A DNA stretch of 64,000 bases from Hymenopus coronatus. Taxonomy: Eukaryota; Arthropoda; Insecta; Mantodea; Hymenopodidae. The stretch covers positions 102,121,281 to 102,185,280 of the forward strand of contig CM060898.1 in assembly GCA_030762935.1 (NCBI GenBank), written 5' to 3'. Below the pieces are notes generated by a model. It ran no database searches. It had not been told where the DNA came from and saw only the letters and a list, made by a program, of their open reading frames with translations. This document shows, in pieces, positions 1 to 10,323 of the stretch; the first letter of the stretch is position 1; every line of letters starts with the position of its first letter. The translations under genes were made by a program, and so were the position numbers.

Positions 1-139
1 GAAGAATTAGAGCCAAACAAGTATCGAACCTGTGTCCTTCGCAATTGCACCTGACTTCGGATCAACGGCCTTGTTATAGAGGCACTTCTACTTCCTGTTA
101 ATCTTGCATTACTTGTGTAGACAGTAAGGGTAATTTGGA

Positions 140-330
140 TGGATGAACTTACATGACTTTCTCTACAAACTCTTGTATAGACCATCCTCACGAAAGGTTA
201 TTCTTCTACTTCATATTAGTCGAGATAAATAACTGCAGAATTTGTCTTATTTAATATTTCCTTGTGGGTACAAGGGAATTAGGGGAATGTACTAGACTTT
301 AAGCAATACTCAAATCGGGCTTTGAAGGCG
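140..330 (+). repeat. Family A fragment, forward, TCTGATGTG-side end only
   Basis: Shares the block CATGACTTTCTCTAC, then an ATTCTTCTACTTCAT / TAGTCGAGATAAA segment and a TTCCTTGTGGGTACAAGGG segment, in the same order as intact copies. Similarity fades near 330, so only the first ~190 bp remain. It is diverged and has no clean end. Confidence 0.6.
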
Positions 331-830
331 AATATCAGTAACTTTAAGTGCCACAGACCTCGAGACTATTTGTAGATTATTTCACCGATTTCATTCATCG
401 TTCGACCAACAAGTTAAAAAAAATAATAAAAAAAAAAAAAAAATAAGCTAGTTCGCTAAATCTGTTCTCTTTCCGGACTAAAGAAATATCAATTTCCTAG
501 ATGAGATCACTATATTTAAAAACTGAAAGCAAGCACAAGGAAATTATTAAAGCTACAAAAGAGGGAGGAAGAAAAATTGAATGCTTTAACAAAATGCTTT
601 ACTTTTTTTCTGTAGTAAGATTATATATATTATGCTTAAACGCCCATATATACGTGCCTATTACCTTGAACATCTGAATTGTTGTAGGAATTCTAAAAAA
701 GTTGCTTCACAATGCTATAGTAAAACTAACTTCATCAATTTATCTTACAAAAATTCAAAGTTACATAGTTTATATATTTATAAAAATGTAACTGAAAAGC
801 GCGGTAGCTGCTTCACTTAGCTCCCCTGCA
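331..830. other. AT-rich stretch without a recognisable gene
   Basis: Contains an A-rich run at 416-445 and no convincing coding sequence. The 62-codon open frame at 632-820 has no recognisable motif and is compatible with chance. Confidence 0.5.
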
Positions 831-874
831 AGGTGGGTCACAAGGGAAGGGAAACAAAATGGTTTGTGTGGCTC

Positions 875-1010
875 TTTCTGAAGCTCTCATGTTTCTTTCT
901 GCGAAAGCCGGAGCTATAAAACAACAGCTGCCAGGCCCGCGTCAGCTCGAACGGAGAGTGCAGTGGTTTTGGAGACAGCCGAAGCAATCGACAACTGAGT
1001 GAGCGAATTT
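875..1010 (+). promoter_or_regulatory. Candidate core promoter (TATA box plus initiator-like site)
   Basis: A TATAAAA box at 915-921 sits in a local GC-richer island, with TCAGCTC about 27 bp downstream (942-948), close to the usual TATA-to-start distance. Upstream lie alternating TTTCT/GAA blocks (875-906) that loosely recall heat-shock elements but without the exact 5-bp periodicity. The downstream segment (945-1010) is GA-rich and could be a 5' leader. No open frame or splice structure follows, so it may be a promoter remnant of a lost gene or retroelement. Confidence 0.25.
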
Positions 1011-1247
1011 CGGAACCACGAGTTATAAAGTTGTCAACTATTGAAAGAAAGACAATTTGTTAAACTGGTATCAGGGTCGTGTAGTCACAATCTCATATGG
1101 TTTGTCGGTTATGTAGAAATCAGTCAGAATTATCTGAATTGCTCATACAAATCCCTTTCGATAAATTTGATTTCATCGGAAATAAGTTTTAGGATCCCGT
1201 GAATAAAAAGGCTTTTCTAGAAAAATATCCGTGTATATGCATATGTG

Positions 1248-1312
1248 TGTGAGGGATGGAGAGAGAGAAAGAGAGAGGAGGGGAGAGAGGGAGAAGGAGA
1301 AGAAAAACGGAA
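1248..1312. repeat. GA-rich purine tract
   Basis: About 60 bp of almost uninterrupted A/G (GAGAGAAAGAGAGAGG type), a degenerate (GA)n microsatellite. Confidence 0.8.
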
Positions 1313-1628
1313 AGTGTATTAAATGCAGGTGTGATATTTAAGTTCTGCATTTTCCGAAAATACTACGCGAAGATTTTCAAGCAAAACTATGTATATTTGG
1401 AAAATTGTTTGATTTTTAAAAGTTTTCTCTATTAATGTTGTAACGGTTTTTAATTAAACACGGTATGTTTGAGATTTTCATGGCAAATGAAACATTTATG
1501 CAGTAAAGTAAAAATAGTTTTATCGATTTATCCTACAACAGCTTAAATTCGGTTCTTAGAAAGAGGATTTATTTTGAATTGTTGAGCGTTAGAAAAGAGA
1601 GATTAACTCTATAGATGGGGTACGATAT

Positions 1629-1978
1629 ATCCTGAATATTCTAGGAATAGTCTCAGAAGCCTCTTCATTCTGGATAACTTTTGCATAACTGGTATTTATA
1701 AGAATCCAATTCTTACATTTTTCTCAATTGCGAAATCGTATACGTATTTTTTTATCCAGCCCTTGTAAAAAGAACAACATTTCAATACCATCACAGAGTG
1801 ACCAGCTCTTAAATGTTTTGACTCTCGCTTTAGCCTAGTATATGCCTTTATAACCTTGTGCTAGGAGTAAATATATGATAAAACAATTTTTGCTTGAAGT
1901 AGATAGAAGAATAAACTTTTGTGAGAATAATCGATTTTAGAATAGATAGAGAAAATCGTGTAAATGCAACACATCATA
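1629..1978 (-). repeat. Family A fragment, reverse
   Basis: Contains the family blocks TCTAGGAATAGTCTCAGAAG, CTTCATTCTGGATAACTTTTGCATAACTGG and the end AGAGAAAATCGTG...CAACACATCA. The side with the long hairpin is missing. It abuts the next, oppositely oriented copy. Confidence 0.7.
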
Positions 1979-1995
1979 TGTTTCATGTAAAAAAA

Positions 1996-2850
1996 TCTGA
2001 TGTGTACCATTCACATGACTTTCTCTACTTCTGGTAAAAATTATTGTTAATAAGCTTATTCTTCTATTTACTTCATGCTAATCGAGAAAAAAATAACAGA
2101 AATAGGCTTATTACTTGCTTCCTTGTAAGTAGAAGCGAAATATGGGTGTATCATACATTGAAGTGAAGTCAAAAGCTGGTTACTAGGTGACTGAAGTTCC
2201 TTTGTTTGTATGGACACGAGCTGACAAATTCCTGTATGAGAAAAGTACAAGTTCTTTAAACCTGAAACCAAAAACAATGAATATCTCAAAACCGATCAAC
2301 TTATTGAAAAAAAGAATATAATATAAATTGTGTGTTTTAATGTGTCCTACATTTTTTGTGTGGTAAGTTTTTGTCAATTTCTAACGCCTTAGCAGTTATT
2401 CAAGATTTCGTAAAATTCAACCAGAATAAAGTAGTCTTCAGAGGCTATTCCCTGAAAATTCAAAATATACATATTATTTGTCAGGTAAATATCTTTAATA
2501 TACAATATTTTAATCAAAATCGTTAGCCATTTTTGAGAAAATCAAAAAATGTTTAAAAAAATTTCCATGTAAAAGGTAGTTGGATGTGGGGGGGGGGGGA
2601 TTTCTTGAAAATCTTCGTGTCGCATCCTTGGAAGATACAAAACCTAAATACCAATTTTGTTATTTAACGGTCTTTTCGTTTTTGAGCTATGCTGTCCACA
2701 GACGCACACCCGGACCTTTTTCCAAAAATATTTTTTTTGGATTCAAAGGGACCCAAAATATGTATTTCCAATGAAATCCAAGTATCGAATTTCTGGCTCC
2801 ATTACAATACCTTCTCTATACACTATGTACACAGTATTTGTAGGTAAAGT
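1996..2850 (+). mobile_element. Family A, full-length forward copy (855 bp)
   Basis: Starts TCTGATGTG after an A run and ends in GGTAAAGT. Interior landmarks are in order: the AGCAGAAATAG/TTCCTTGTAAGTAGAAGCG block, the GTTATGCAAAATT-like block, a G-run at 2587-2600, the CTTCGTGTCGCATCCTTGGAAGATAC block and the ACTATGTAC end palindrome. No coding capacity. Right flank is AATTAGTTG rather than an A5 run. Confidence 0.85.
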
Positions 2851-2854
2851 AATT

Positions 2855-3374
2855 AGTTGAGGAGATAGCTCTTGAGAATCTTCATAATAAGTCTATATGT
2901 AATGCTGGTTGTGGTAATCCGAGTATCTCGGCGTCTCTCTGAGGTTAATATATTCAGAAGTAAACGCAGTAGATACGTTCCAGTTCAAACGTATTTGTAT
3001 AGAAATGAAAGTAAGTGTAGATGTTTTGTTTGCTGGTCACCTCGCTGAATAATGGCGCTGTTGACGTACTGCGGCGCCCCAACACAGCACATAAATAAGC
3101 AGTCGTTATGAACAACATGCCAGCCGACATCACGTGGTAAGGTACACCGCACCAGCAGGGGGTGTTCCCTCCACCCTACCCCCCGCGTGGCCTTTCCTGT
3201 CCATATCACACTTAGTTCCCATACTCATTCACTATCACAGGTGAAGGTGCGTTGGCTTTAAATGATCGAATTCGGTTTGTCATTTTGGCTTTGTGCCCAG
3301 CTATTCTTGTGCTTTTGAGATCGAGAGTAGCGAACATGGGTACATTGCTAAAATGATAGGGTGAAACCGAGATA
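2855..3374. other. Unassigned sequence between repeats
   Basis: No recognisable coding or RNA feature. The part at 3040-3200 is unusually GC-rich for the window. Open frames of 72-74 codons on the minus strand show no known motif. Confidence 0.4.
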
Positions 3375-3376
3375 TA

Positions 3377-4668
3377 CACTGAGCAAAAAAAAAAATCAGA
3401 CACTTTAATTTTAAGTCTTAAGTCTGACATAAATGAGTAGAAAAGCTTTCTGAGAATAATTTAAAGTTGAAAATCATCAGAAAAAAACTGGATTTATTAA
3501 GAATTTACAACAATGAAACAAAATAAACCTTTTTTGATCATTTACAGTAAACAACTTTTTTGAGTTTTGTGACTTCAGTAGCGTGTGTTGCCACTCCCAG
3601 CTCTAATTACATCCTCAGGCATGCTCCTGGTTATTCTTACAATATTTTCTTGAGGGATATTTTCCCATTCTTCTTCCAGAGCAGCTTGAAATTCATTTAT
3701 GGTTTCTGGAACAGTTCTTCTTTGATGAACCCTTCTCGTGAGAATGTCCCAAATATGTTCAATAGGATTGAGGTCGGGATCGGGACTAAGTGCTGGCCAT
3801 TCAATTGATTAGGTGTAATTGAAACCATGTGCGGTGTGAGCGTTGGCATTATCGTGCATCAGAATAAAATTATCACCAACAAATGGTACATAATATAGGG
3901 TGACGTTTTCATGGATACATTCTTCAATGTACCCACCTGTTGTCATGGTACCGTTGCGTATACAATGAATCTCTGTGTGGTTTGCAACAGAAACTCCAGC
4001 CCAGACCATAATCGAACTTCCAACGAAGGGCACTATTGGTTGTAATGCAGCTTCCGTGTCGCGCTTCCCTAGTCTTCTCCATACACATAGTCGACCATCA
4101 AAGAATATAGACTCATCTGTGAACAAGACATGCTCCCAGTCTTCCATGGTCCAATTGATGTGCTGACGTGCAAATTTTAGTCGTTCAACTCTGTGCTGTG
4201 GTACCTTGGAAGGCCTTCTTGATAGCAATCCATGTTTCCTGAGCCTTCTTCTACTGTACTAGCGGACACCAATACATCTCGAACTTCTGCTAGGCGAAGG
4301 GCAGCAATTGTTGCAGGCAACTGTTGAGGGCGTTAAATCTATCATCCGTTAGCTTGTTGACCGCTGACGAAATGTAACCGACGCAGCGACCATCATCATT
4401 TAGAGCTACGGCCTTGGCGACGTCCTCCAGTATCATAATTAATGTCGTGGTGGTGTTTATTCAGTCCAATATACGTATCAGTAGATAAATACGAAGGATC
4501 AAGTAATGTGGGTTACAATAATAAAATGACAATAATTGATGTTATTATAAGAATGAAGCAAGTGAATGGAGTGATATTTTCCAGATAAAGTAAACTGAGG
4601 TTTTATAACATGATTTAACAAAACATTACCATAAATTTCTAAATATTAAAAAATATTGATGCTCAGTG
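3377..4668 (-). mobile_element. Tc1-like DNA transposon, complete but inactive
   Basis: The 1292-bp element is bounded by CACTGAGC at 3377 and its complement GCTCAGTG ending at 4668, each flanked by TA (3375-3376 and 4669-4670), the Tc1/mariner target-site duplication. The terminal repeats are short and followed by an A-rich tract on the left. The interior encodes a decayed transposase on the minus strand. Size and layout match ordinary Tc1 elements (~1.3 kb). The flanking DNA is not a recognised repeat. Confidence 0.9.
3560..4440 (-). pseudogene. Tc1 transposase pseudogene
   Basis: A 139-codon open segment (3809-4228) carries the first two catalytic aspartates, in LFTDES and ILMHDNANAH. The third catalytic residue, E, appears in a different frame just downstream as LNPIEHIWD (about 3745-3790). 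The C-terminus runs from there to a stop near 3572-3580. Upstream (4229-4440), helix-turn-helix remnants such as VAKAVALNDDGR and ATIAALRLAEVRDVL occur in shifted frames. The gene therefore has at least three frameshifts. All DDE residues survive, but the product would not be made. Confidence 0.85.
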
Positions 4669-4865
4669 TATAAAGGAAGTGTTAGGAGTATCAAAAGTAA
4701 CGAAGTCAAGACTCGCATACCTACTGGCGGCCTCGTACTCCTACCCAGGAGCTGCTAGCAACACCAAAAAGGAAAAGGGAAGAAATAAACCAGAATTGTA
4801 CAGCACATGATGGACCGTGCGTGGACAAAGGAAAATTTCGAAATGACGACTGTCATCATTACTAA

Positions 4866-5167
4866 ATTAACTGTTTTTTTTCACAAAAGCCGCGTGTAGG
4901 ACAGGACTTGGATAGGTCAGACTGAAAAATTAAACGCCATAGACGGGATTTGAACCATGGATCTCTCGATTTCTAGCCAGTTGCTCTGCCACTGAGCTAC
5001 AATGGCAACATGCCGGCTTGGCATTGAATTTCTCAACTGACTCGCATGTTTTCCCGGTAAACCACAAGGTGATTTCAAATTCCTTTTGAGATGGCAACCC
5101 CAATGGCGACTTACAATGATGTGAGTACTTTAAGTTCCAGGTTTCATAGTATAGTCAACTATTATGG
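4866..5167 (-). mobile_element. SINE type 1, full copy with internal tRNA-like region
   Basis: Read on the minus strand: a ~150-bp leader (CCATAATAGTTGACTATAC..., TTGGGGTTGCCATCTC), then a 71-nt tRNA-like segment (4936-5006) with A box TAGCTCAGTGGCAGAGCA and B box GGTTCAAATCC, then a ~60-bp tail (TTTTTCAGTCTGACC...ACAGTTAATTT). The tRNA-like part is in the middle, not at the 5' end as in most SINEs. Copies recur at 12690, 19738 and 52189. Confidence 0.8.
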
Positions 5168-5178
5168 TCAATTAGTAT

Positions 5179-5277
5179 TGAGTTAATTGTTTTTTCACAC
5201 AAGCCGTGTGTAGAACAGGAGTTGGATAGGTAGAGTCAGACTGAAAAATTCAATGCCATAGCCGGGATTTGAATACT
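5179..5277 (-). mobile_element. SINE type 1, truncated second unit
   Basis: Begins 12 bp after the previous unit with the tail end (TTAATTGTTTTTTCACAC) and continues through CAATGCCATAGCCGGGATTTGAA, the 3' half of the tRNA-like region, then stops. The same dimer arrangement occurs at 20053-20172. Confidence 0.7.
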
Positions 5278-5362
5278 AAGAGCAACCGGCTAGATATTGG
5301 GAGATCCGTGGTTCAAATCCCGGCTATGGCATGAATTTTTCAGTCTGTCTCTACCTATCCAA
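5278..5362 (+). mobile_element. SINE type 1 fragment, inverted relative to its neighbour
   Basis: Starts inside the tRNA-like region (AGCAACCGGCTAGA), includes the B box GGTTCAAATCC and CTATGGC, and ends with the TTTTTCAGTCTG tail. With 5179-5277 it forms a head-to-head inverted repeat of the 3' half of the SINE. Confidence 0.7.
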
Positions 5363-5686
5363 CGTCATCACTAGGTTGGCAGTCCACGAATTCCGCCCTC
5401 TGATATGCAAGAAACCAAAATTCCATAAACCAAATATAGATTGTAAATATATACTATATGAAAAGACATGAGACCGATACCACGCTGAGCTATGCACAAA
5501 AAGAGCGAAGACAAAATGTGAATATGAAAACATTTAAATTTAAATGTATTGTTACTTTAATTCTGGCTATTTGACTGCAATAAAATTTATTATTAGCAAA
5601 AATGATGGACTCTGTGTGAAGGTCACTAATGGAGTAGTTTTCAATATCTCAACTTTTTTGACAAATAATTTATATTTTTATTTAAT

Positions 5687-6514
5687 ACTTCCTCTAGCAC
5701 ATATGCACAATATACATATTAGATAGAGCAGGTATTGCATTCTAGCAAACAATTTGACACTGATATTTCAACGGAAATATATGTTTCGAGGATCCCCGAA
5801 TACAGAAAAAAAAATTAGAAAAAAAAAATCAGTGTGTGTAGCACATAACTCAAAAATAGAAAATCCATTAATTGCCATACTTGGTATTTAAATTTAGTAT
5901 CTCCCAAAGCTGCAACTCGAAGATTTTCAAGTAATTTCCCCCACCCCAAACTGTCCTTTACATGACAAAATTTTAGACGGTTTTGATTTAAAATACCATA
6001 TATTAAATATGTTTACGTGAAAAATAAAATGTATCTCGAATTTCCTGAGAATAGCCTCTGAAAACCACTTTATTCTGGATGAATTTTGCATAACCGGTAA
6101 ACCGTAAAAGATAGACAAAAACTTACTGCACAGAAATGTATATCTCATTAAAGCACAATTTATGTTATATTCGTTTTCTGTGTGGATTTGACCGTTTCTT
6201 ATGTATTCCTTGTTATTAATTTCAATTTAAAACTACTAAACTTTTCTCAAGCGGTAGTCAGCTTTCGTTCCATCTCTTTTGTTTCATTCCCGGGAGTGCA
6301 AAAGAGAACGGAATTTCAATTGTTTCACAAAGCGATAGTTTTTAAAAGATTTGACTCGCTTTAGACTAGTTATTCCCCTTCTACTTACACGTAATAGAAC
6401 CATTTTTGCTAATGTTTATCTCGATTAGCATGACATATATAAAATATAATCTTTTGTAACGAAAATTTATTTGTGGAACGGCTAGAGAAAGTCGTGTGAA
6501 TGGGACACATTAAC
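5687..6514 (-). mobile_element. Family A, full-length reverse copy (828 bp)
   Basis: Starts ACTTCCTCTAGCAC (a decayed ACTTTCTCTA) followed by the palindrome region, then GGTATTGCATTC, the CACCCCAAACTGTCCTTTACATG block, GGTAAACCGTAAAAGATAG, and ends GAGAAAGTCGTGTGAATGGGACACATTA. The left flank lacks a T5 run. Moderately diverged. Confidence 0.8.
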
Positions 6515-6534
6515 ATTTTTATAGTGGAATGTTT

Positions 6535-6746
6535 TACTCCTGGCCAAGAAAACCGAGTTACATCACATGGCAACTAAACTATTGCTTTAGCATAGTGAAT
6601 CCCCTTATTTCCCAAGGAACTAAGTAATAAAAACCATTCTGCTGGTACTTAGCTCGATTAACGTGGAGTAAAAATAAGAATAATCTTCTGCAAGAAGTTT
6701 GTTTGTAGATCAGGTAGAGGATGTCATGTGATTTCGACACATCAGA
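6535..6746 (-). repeat. Family A fragment, reverse, terminal 210 bp
   Basis: Holds TTTTACTCCTGGCCAAG, CTTTAGCATAGTG, AAGGAACTAAGTAATAA and ends CATGTGATTTCGACACATCAGA followed by TTT. It stands directly after another reverse copy, so the two are in tandem. Confidence 0.7.
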
Positions 6747-6935
6747 TTTGTTTTAAAATTATATTTAACTACAATATAATAATGCATTTATCCAGCTTAT
6801 TAATTGAGATAATTAATGTGCTGGAGATACCAGGGCTGTACCGACCTAACAAAGTGGTTACAAAATTTGGGGGAAAAAATCTTTATTTCTCTACATAGCC
6901 TTCTTTAGATCATACACATGTTCAACAGTTTCGAT

Positions 6936-7274
6936 ACCCTATTTGTAGTGAGGATTATTGAGGTCTGCAAAATAGCCATCAACTGCCGACTCCACCTCTT
7001 CATTGTTGGCAAATCTTCTACCATCAAGCCATTTCTTCAAGTTTGAAAACAGAAATAATCAGAGGAATATAAATCTAGCGAATAGGGTACATGAGGAAGC
7101 AACTCGAAGTTTAACTCTTTGATTTTGGCCATGGCGATAATGGACGTGTGAACTGGTGCATTGTCTTGAGGAAACGAAACTTTCTTTTTCGCTAAATGCG
7201 GCTGTTTTTGCTTGATTTCATCACTCAAACGTTCTAACAAGTTCGCATAATATTCTCCACTGGTTATTTCTCCC
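6936..7274 (-). pseudogene. mariner transposase pseudogene, C-terminal part
   Basis: Continues the transposase from KKGEITSGEYYANLLERL through PQDNAPVHTS (second catalytic D) to YSLDLYSSDYF (third D). Exactly 34 residues lie between the last two aspartates, the D34D signature of mariner. The C-terminus reads LKKWLDGRRFANNEEVESAV in another frame and meets a stop near 6939-6941. Joined across the insertion to 8106-8804, the reading frame is restored only if one A5 is removed with the insert. Confidence 0.85.
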
Positions 7275-7279
7275 TTTTT

Positions 7280-8110
7280 ACTTTCTCTATACGTGCTATG
7301 TATATAGTGTATAGAGAAATTATTGCACTCCACTAAAAAATTTCATACCGACATTTCACCGGAAATATATGTTTTAGGGTCCCGTGTATCCAAAAAAAAA
7401 TATTTTCACAAAAAAGGTTCGTGTGTGTGTCCGTGTGTCAGTGAACACGATAACTCAAAAACGAAAAATCGGTAAAATACCAAACTTGTTATTTAAGTTT
7501 ACTATTTTCCAGGGATGCGACACGAAGATTTTGAGAAAAATCCCCCCACCCTAAACTACCCTTTACATGGAGCTTTTTTCGAAAATTTTGATTTTCTAAA
7601 AAATGGCTCTAACGATTTTGATTAAACTATCGTATTATTTACATGACAAAATAAAATGTATATTTTGAATTTTCTGGGAATAGCCTCTGAAGACTACTTT
7701 ATTCTTGGTCAATTTTACGGAATTTTGCATAACTGCTAAACCGTAAGAGATGGACAAAACCTTACCACATAAAAATTGTAGAGCACCTTAAAACACACAA
7801 ATTGTTATATACATTTTTACGTGGAGCTGATAGTTTTTTAGATATTCCTTGTTTTTTTTTTCAGCTATAAAGACTTATACTTTTCTCATACAGGACTTTG
7901 TGAACTCGTGTCCATACAAACAAGGAACTTCAGTCGCAGAGCAACCAGCTTTTGACTATCACTTTAACCTATGGTACCCCTTATTTCGCTTCTACTAACA
8001 AGGAAGCAAGTATAAGACTATTTCTACTAATTTTTGCTCCATTAGATGAAGTAAATAGAATAATTTGTTGCACTGATATAGAGAAAGTCATGTGAATGGA
8101 ACACATCAGA
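7280..8110 (-). mobile_element. Family A, full-length reverse copy nested in mariner (831 bp)
   Basis: Runs from ACTTTCTCTATACG to GGAACACATCAGA. TTTTT lies on both sides (7275-7279 and 8111-8115), whereas the uninterrupted mariner codons require a single T5. Interior blocks are well preserved. It is closely similar to the copy at 62439-63275, sharing the deletion-type string CTCCATTAGATGAAGTAAATAGAATAAT. This copy defines both ends of the family. Confidence 0.92.
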
Positions 8111-8804
8111 TTTTTGAGATAATCAATGAAAAGTGTGCCGCGTTCGTCCCAGAAAACTTATGCCATGATCCTGCCTGCAGATGGAACTGCCTTGTCTTCT
8201 TTGAGGCCGACTCTCCTCTTCCAATCCACTGGTTTGATTGTTCCTTCAACTCAGGTGTGAAGTGATGGACCCAGGTTTCATCTATTGTTATGAATCGACG
8301 CAAAAACTCAGCTTTATTGCTGCTAAACATTGCCAAACACTCGACTGAAACATCCTCACGACGCTGTTTTTGTTCTATTGTGAGCATACATTCACCTTGC
8401 ACCAACTTTCTCATATTCAAAATTTTAATCATTATGCGATGAACAGAACTTTTTAAAATGCTAGCAATTTCTGCTAGATTGCGCACCTTCAGTCGACGGT
8501 CATTCAAAACCATTTTGTGGATGTTCTTTACAATTACTGGACTGGTTGAACACTGCGATGTTCGTCTTCGGCTCGTTCGGCCGCACTTAAACTCTGCCAC
8601 CCAATATTTCACTGTTGTAAACGAAGGAGTAGACTCCCTCAAAGTGGAATCTAGCTCAGCTTTAATATTAGTTGATCTAAGATCTTTCAATTTAAAGTAT
8701 TGTATCGCATAAAGATGGCCAGTTTTATTCATATTTACAAATTCGCTGAGAGCATTCACTAATGATGGCTGCCAAACAAATGCTAAACAATGTAAAGTCG
8801 TCAA
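8106..8804 (-). pseudogene. mariner transposase pseudogene, N-terminal and first catalytic part
   Basis: Encodes the N-terminal DNA-binding region (helix-turn-helix around TTVKYWVAEFKCGRTS), a linker with MVLNDRRLKVRNLAEI, and the first catalytic aspartate in FITIDETWVHHFTPE. Near 8170 the frame shifts and a stop appears; the correct frame resumes as VFWDERGTLFIDYL, where the Family A element inserted. The distal part is at 6936-7274. The first Met at 8804 precedes extra residues; a start near 8733 (MNKTGHLYAI) fits the family better. Confidence 0.85.
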
Positions 8805-8845
8805 ACTTCAAACTTAAGCTTTCTGAGGTTGGTACTGTTGTTTGA

Positions 8846-9112
8846 AACATCAACCGCCATCTATACGTCAGGACGGGTATTTCTGGGACAGCCGTTGCCC
8901 ACTTCAGAGAAAGATGGCTATGTTTGTAAATCTTCTCTTTCTGCTCGAAGTTCACTATACATTCCTTCTATGCTTGGAGTGAATCATGTCCGGGAAAGCG
9001 GCCTGCAGAGCTTCGAGTCTTAAGCCGTAAGAAAGTGCGGTTAGGGTTTTGCGAAGCTACAAGGTGGTGAAGTTGTGATGCAACCACACGCCAGATCGTT
9101 CGTCTTATTGTA
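8846..9112. other. Unassigned sequence
   Basis: No recognisable repeat block or open frame of interest between the mariner and the next Family A copy. Confidence 0.4.
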
Positions 9113-9962
9113 CCTGATGTGTTACACTCACATGACTTTCTCTACCTGTTCTACAGACAAACTTCTTACAAAAGATTCTTCTTCTTTCTACACATGCTAA
9201 TCGAAATAAACCTTAGCAGAATGTACTTATTACATAGTTCCTTATAAGTAGAAGGGGACTAAGGGAATGCGCTTTACTAAAGCGATAGTCAAATGTTTTA
9301 AAAGCTATCGCTATGCAACTGTCATTGCAAATCGCTTCTTTCCTTGGCCAGGAGTAGAGCAAAAGAAAAATTGACACTTCCTGTCTAAGAAAAGTATTAG
9401 TATTTTAAAACTGAAACCAATAACAAGGACTATCTCGGAAACGGTTACCTCCACATTGTGTGTTTTAACGAGATCTACATTTTTTGTGCAGTAAATTGTT
9501 TATCTCTTACGGTTTGGCAGTTAAGCAAAATCTGTAAAATACATCCAGAATAAAGAGGACTTCAGAAGTTATTCCAAGAATATACATTTTATTTTGGATG
9601 TAAATGTCTTTAATATACGACATTTTAATCAAAAAGTTTAAAGCCATTTTTTAGAAAATCAAAATTGTGGAAAATGTTTCCATGTAAATGGTAGTTTGTG
9701 GTGGGGGAATTTTCTTTAAAATCTTCGTGTTACATCCTTAGAAGGTATTAAACTTAAATACCAAGTTTGGTATTTAGCGGTCTTTTCGTTTTTGAGCTAT
9801 ACTGTCCACAGACACACAAGGACCTTTTTATAAAGATGTTGTTTTTCGGACTCAGGGGATCCCAAAACATATATTTCGGTGAAAATTGACATAGAATTTT
9901 CGGATGGAATGCAGTACCTTCCTTATCTACTATGTACATTGTACATGCGGGCTAGAGAAAGT
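9113..9962 (+). mobile_element. Family A, full-length forward copy (850 bp)
   Basis: Starts CTGATGTGTTACACTCACATGACTTTCTCTACC and ends GGGCTAGAGAAAGT. It belongs to a second subfamily (TTACACTCAC, TTCTTGGCCAGGAGTAGA-like block). Unlike most copies it is not in an A run: left flank TTATTGTAC, right flank GACCTGTAG, with no obvious duplication. Confidence 0.85.
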
Positions 9963-10074
9963 GACCTGTAGATTGCTTATTAATGCTGAATGCTGGTCTC
10001 CAAACTTGACGATACTCTGAGGTGTCGACATGTAATCAAATAATGTCCTCATTTCTGTTTGGAAATTAAATTAA

Positions 10075-10316
10075 ATAAGGTTATTATAGACATTCTTTAG
10101 CTGTAGTTGTCTTCTGCGTTCCACTCTATATTGGGCGTGAAAGACTGCTTAATTTTCTTCAGAGGCCTCTTTATCACATTTGAGGTTTCTTTATGTGCCG
10201 TAAATGTACGACAGGAAGCCACGCAAAGGAATCAAACTCTGCCGGGTTTGAACCCGGACCTTGGTTACCAGAGGCAAACATGTTATCCCTAGACCATGCA
10301 GGACGACGCAGGGTTA
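10075..10316 (-). mobile_element. SINE type 3 (tRNA-like head at right)
   Basis: Read on the minus strand, the tRNA-like head contains GGTTCAAACCCGGC (B box), followed by a body with CGTACATTTACGGCACATAAAG, AGGCCTCTGAAGAAAATTAA and TTTCACGCCCAATATAGAGTGG. The same body occurs at 30573-31041, 47303-47603 and, as a fragment, 61714-61788. The tail is degenerate here. Confidence 0.75.
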
Positions 10317-10323
10317 ATAACTA

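Larger units (their letters stand above)
6833..8845 (-). mobile_element. mariner element interrupted by a Family A insertion
   Basis: Imperfect terminal inverted repeats of about 20 bp, CTGTACCGACCTAACAAAG near 6836 and its counterpart CTTTCTGAGGTTGGTAC near 8819, enclose a mariner transposase pseudogene on the minus strand. Removing the Family A copy (7280-8110) and one TTTTT leaves about 1.2 kb, a normal mariner size. Outer limits are uncertain by ~30 bp, because similarity to the second mariner copy near 53500 continues slightly past 8845. Confidence 0.75.

Noticed and set aside
1..75. tRNA-like sequence on the minus strand
   Set aside because: A GGTTCGATAC-like B box is present, but no A box or cloverleaf pairing could be found and the window edge cuts the region.
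9113..9962. Helitron-type A|T insertion with CTRR end
   Set aside because: The end is GAGAAAGT, not CTRR, and flanks at this copy are C and G; canonical Helitron ends are absent.
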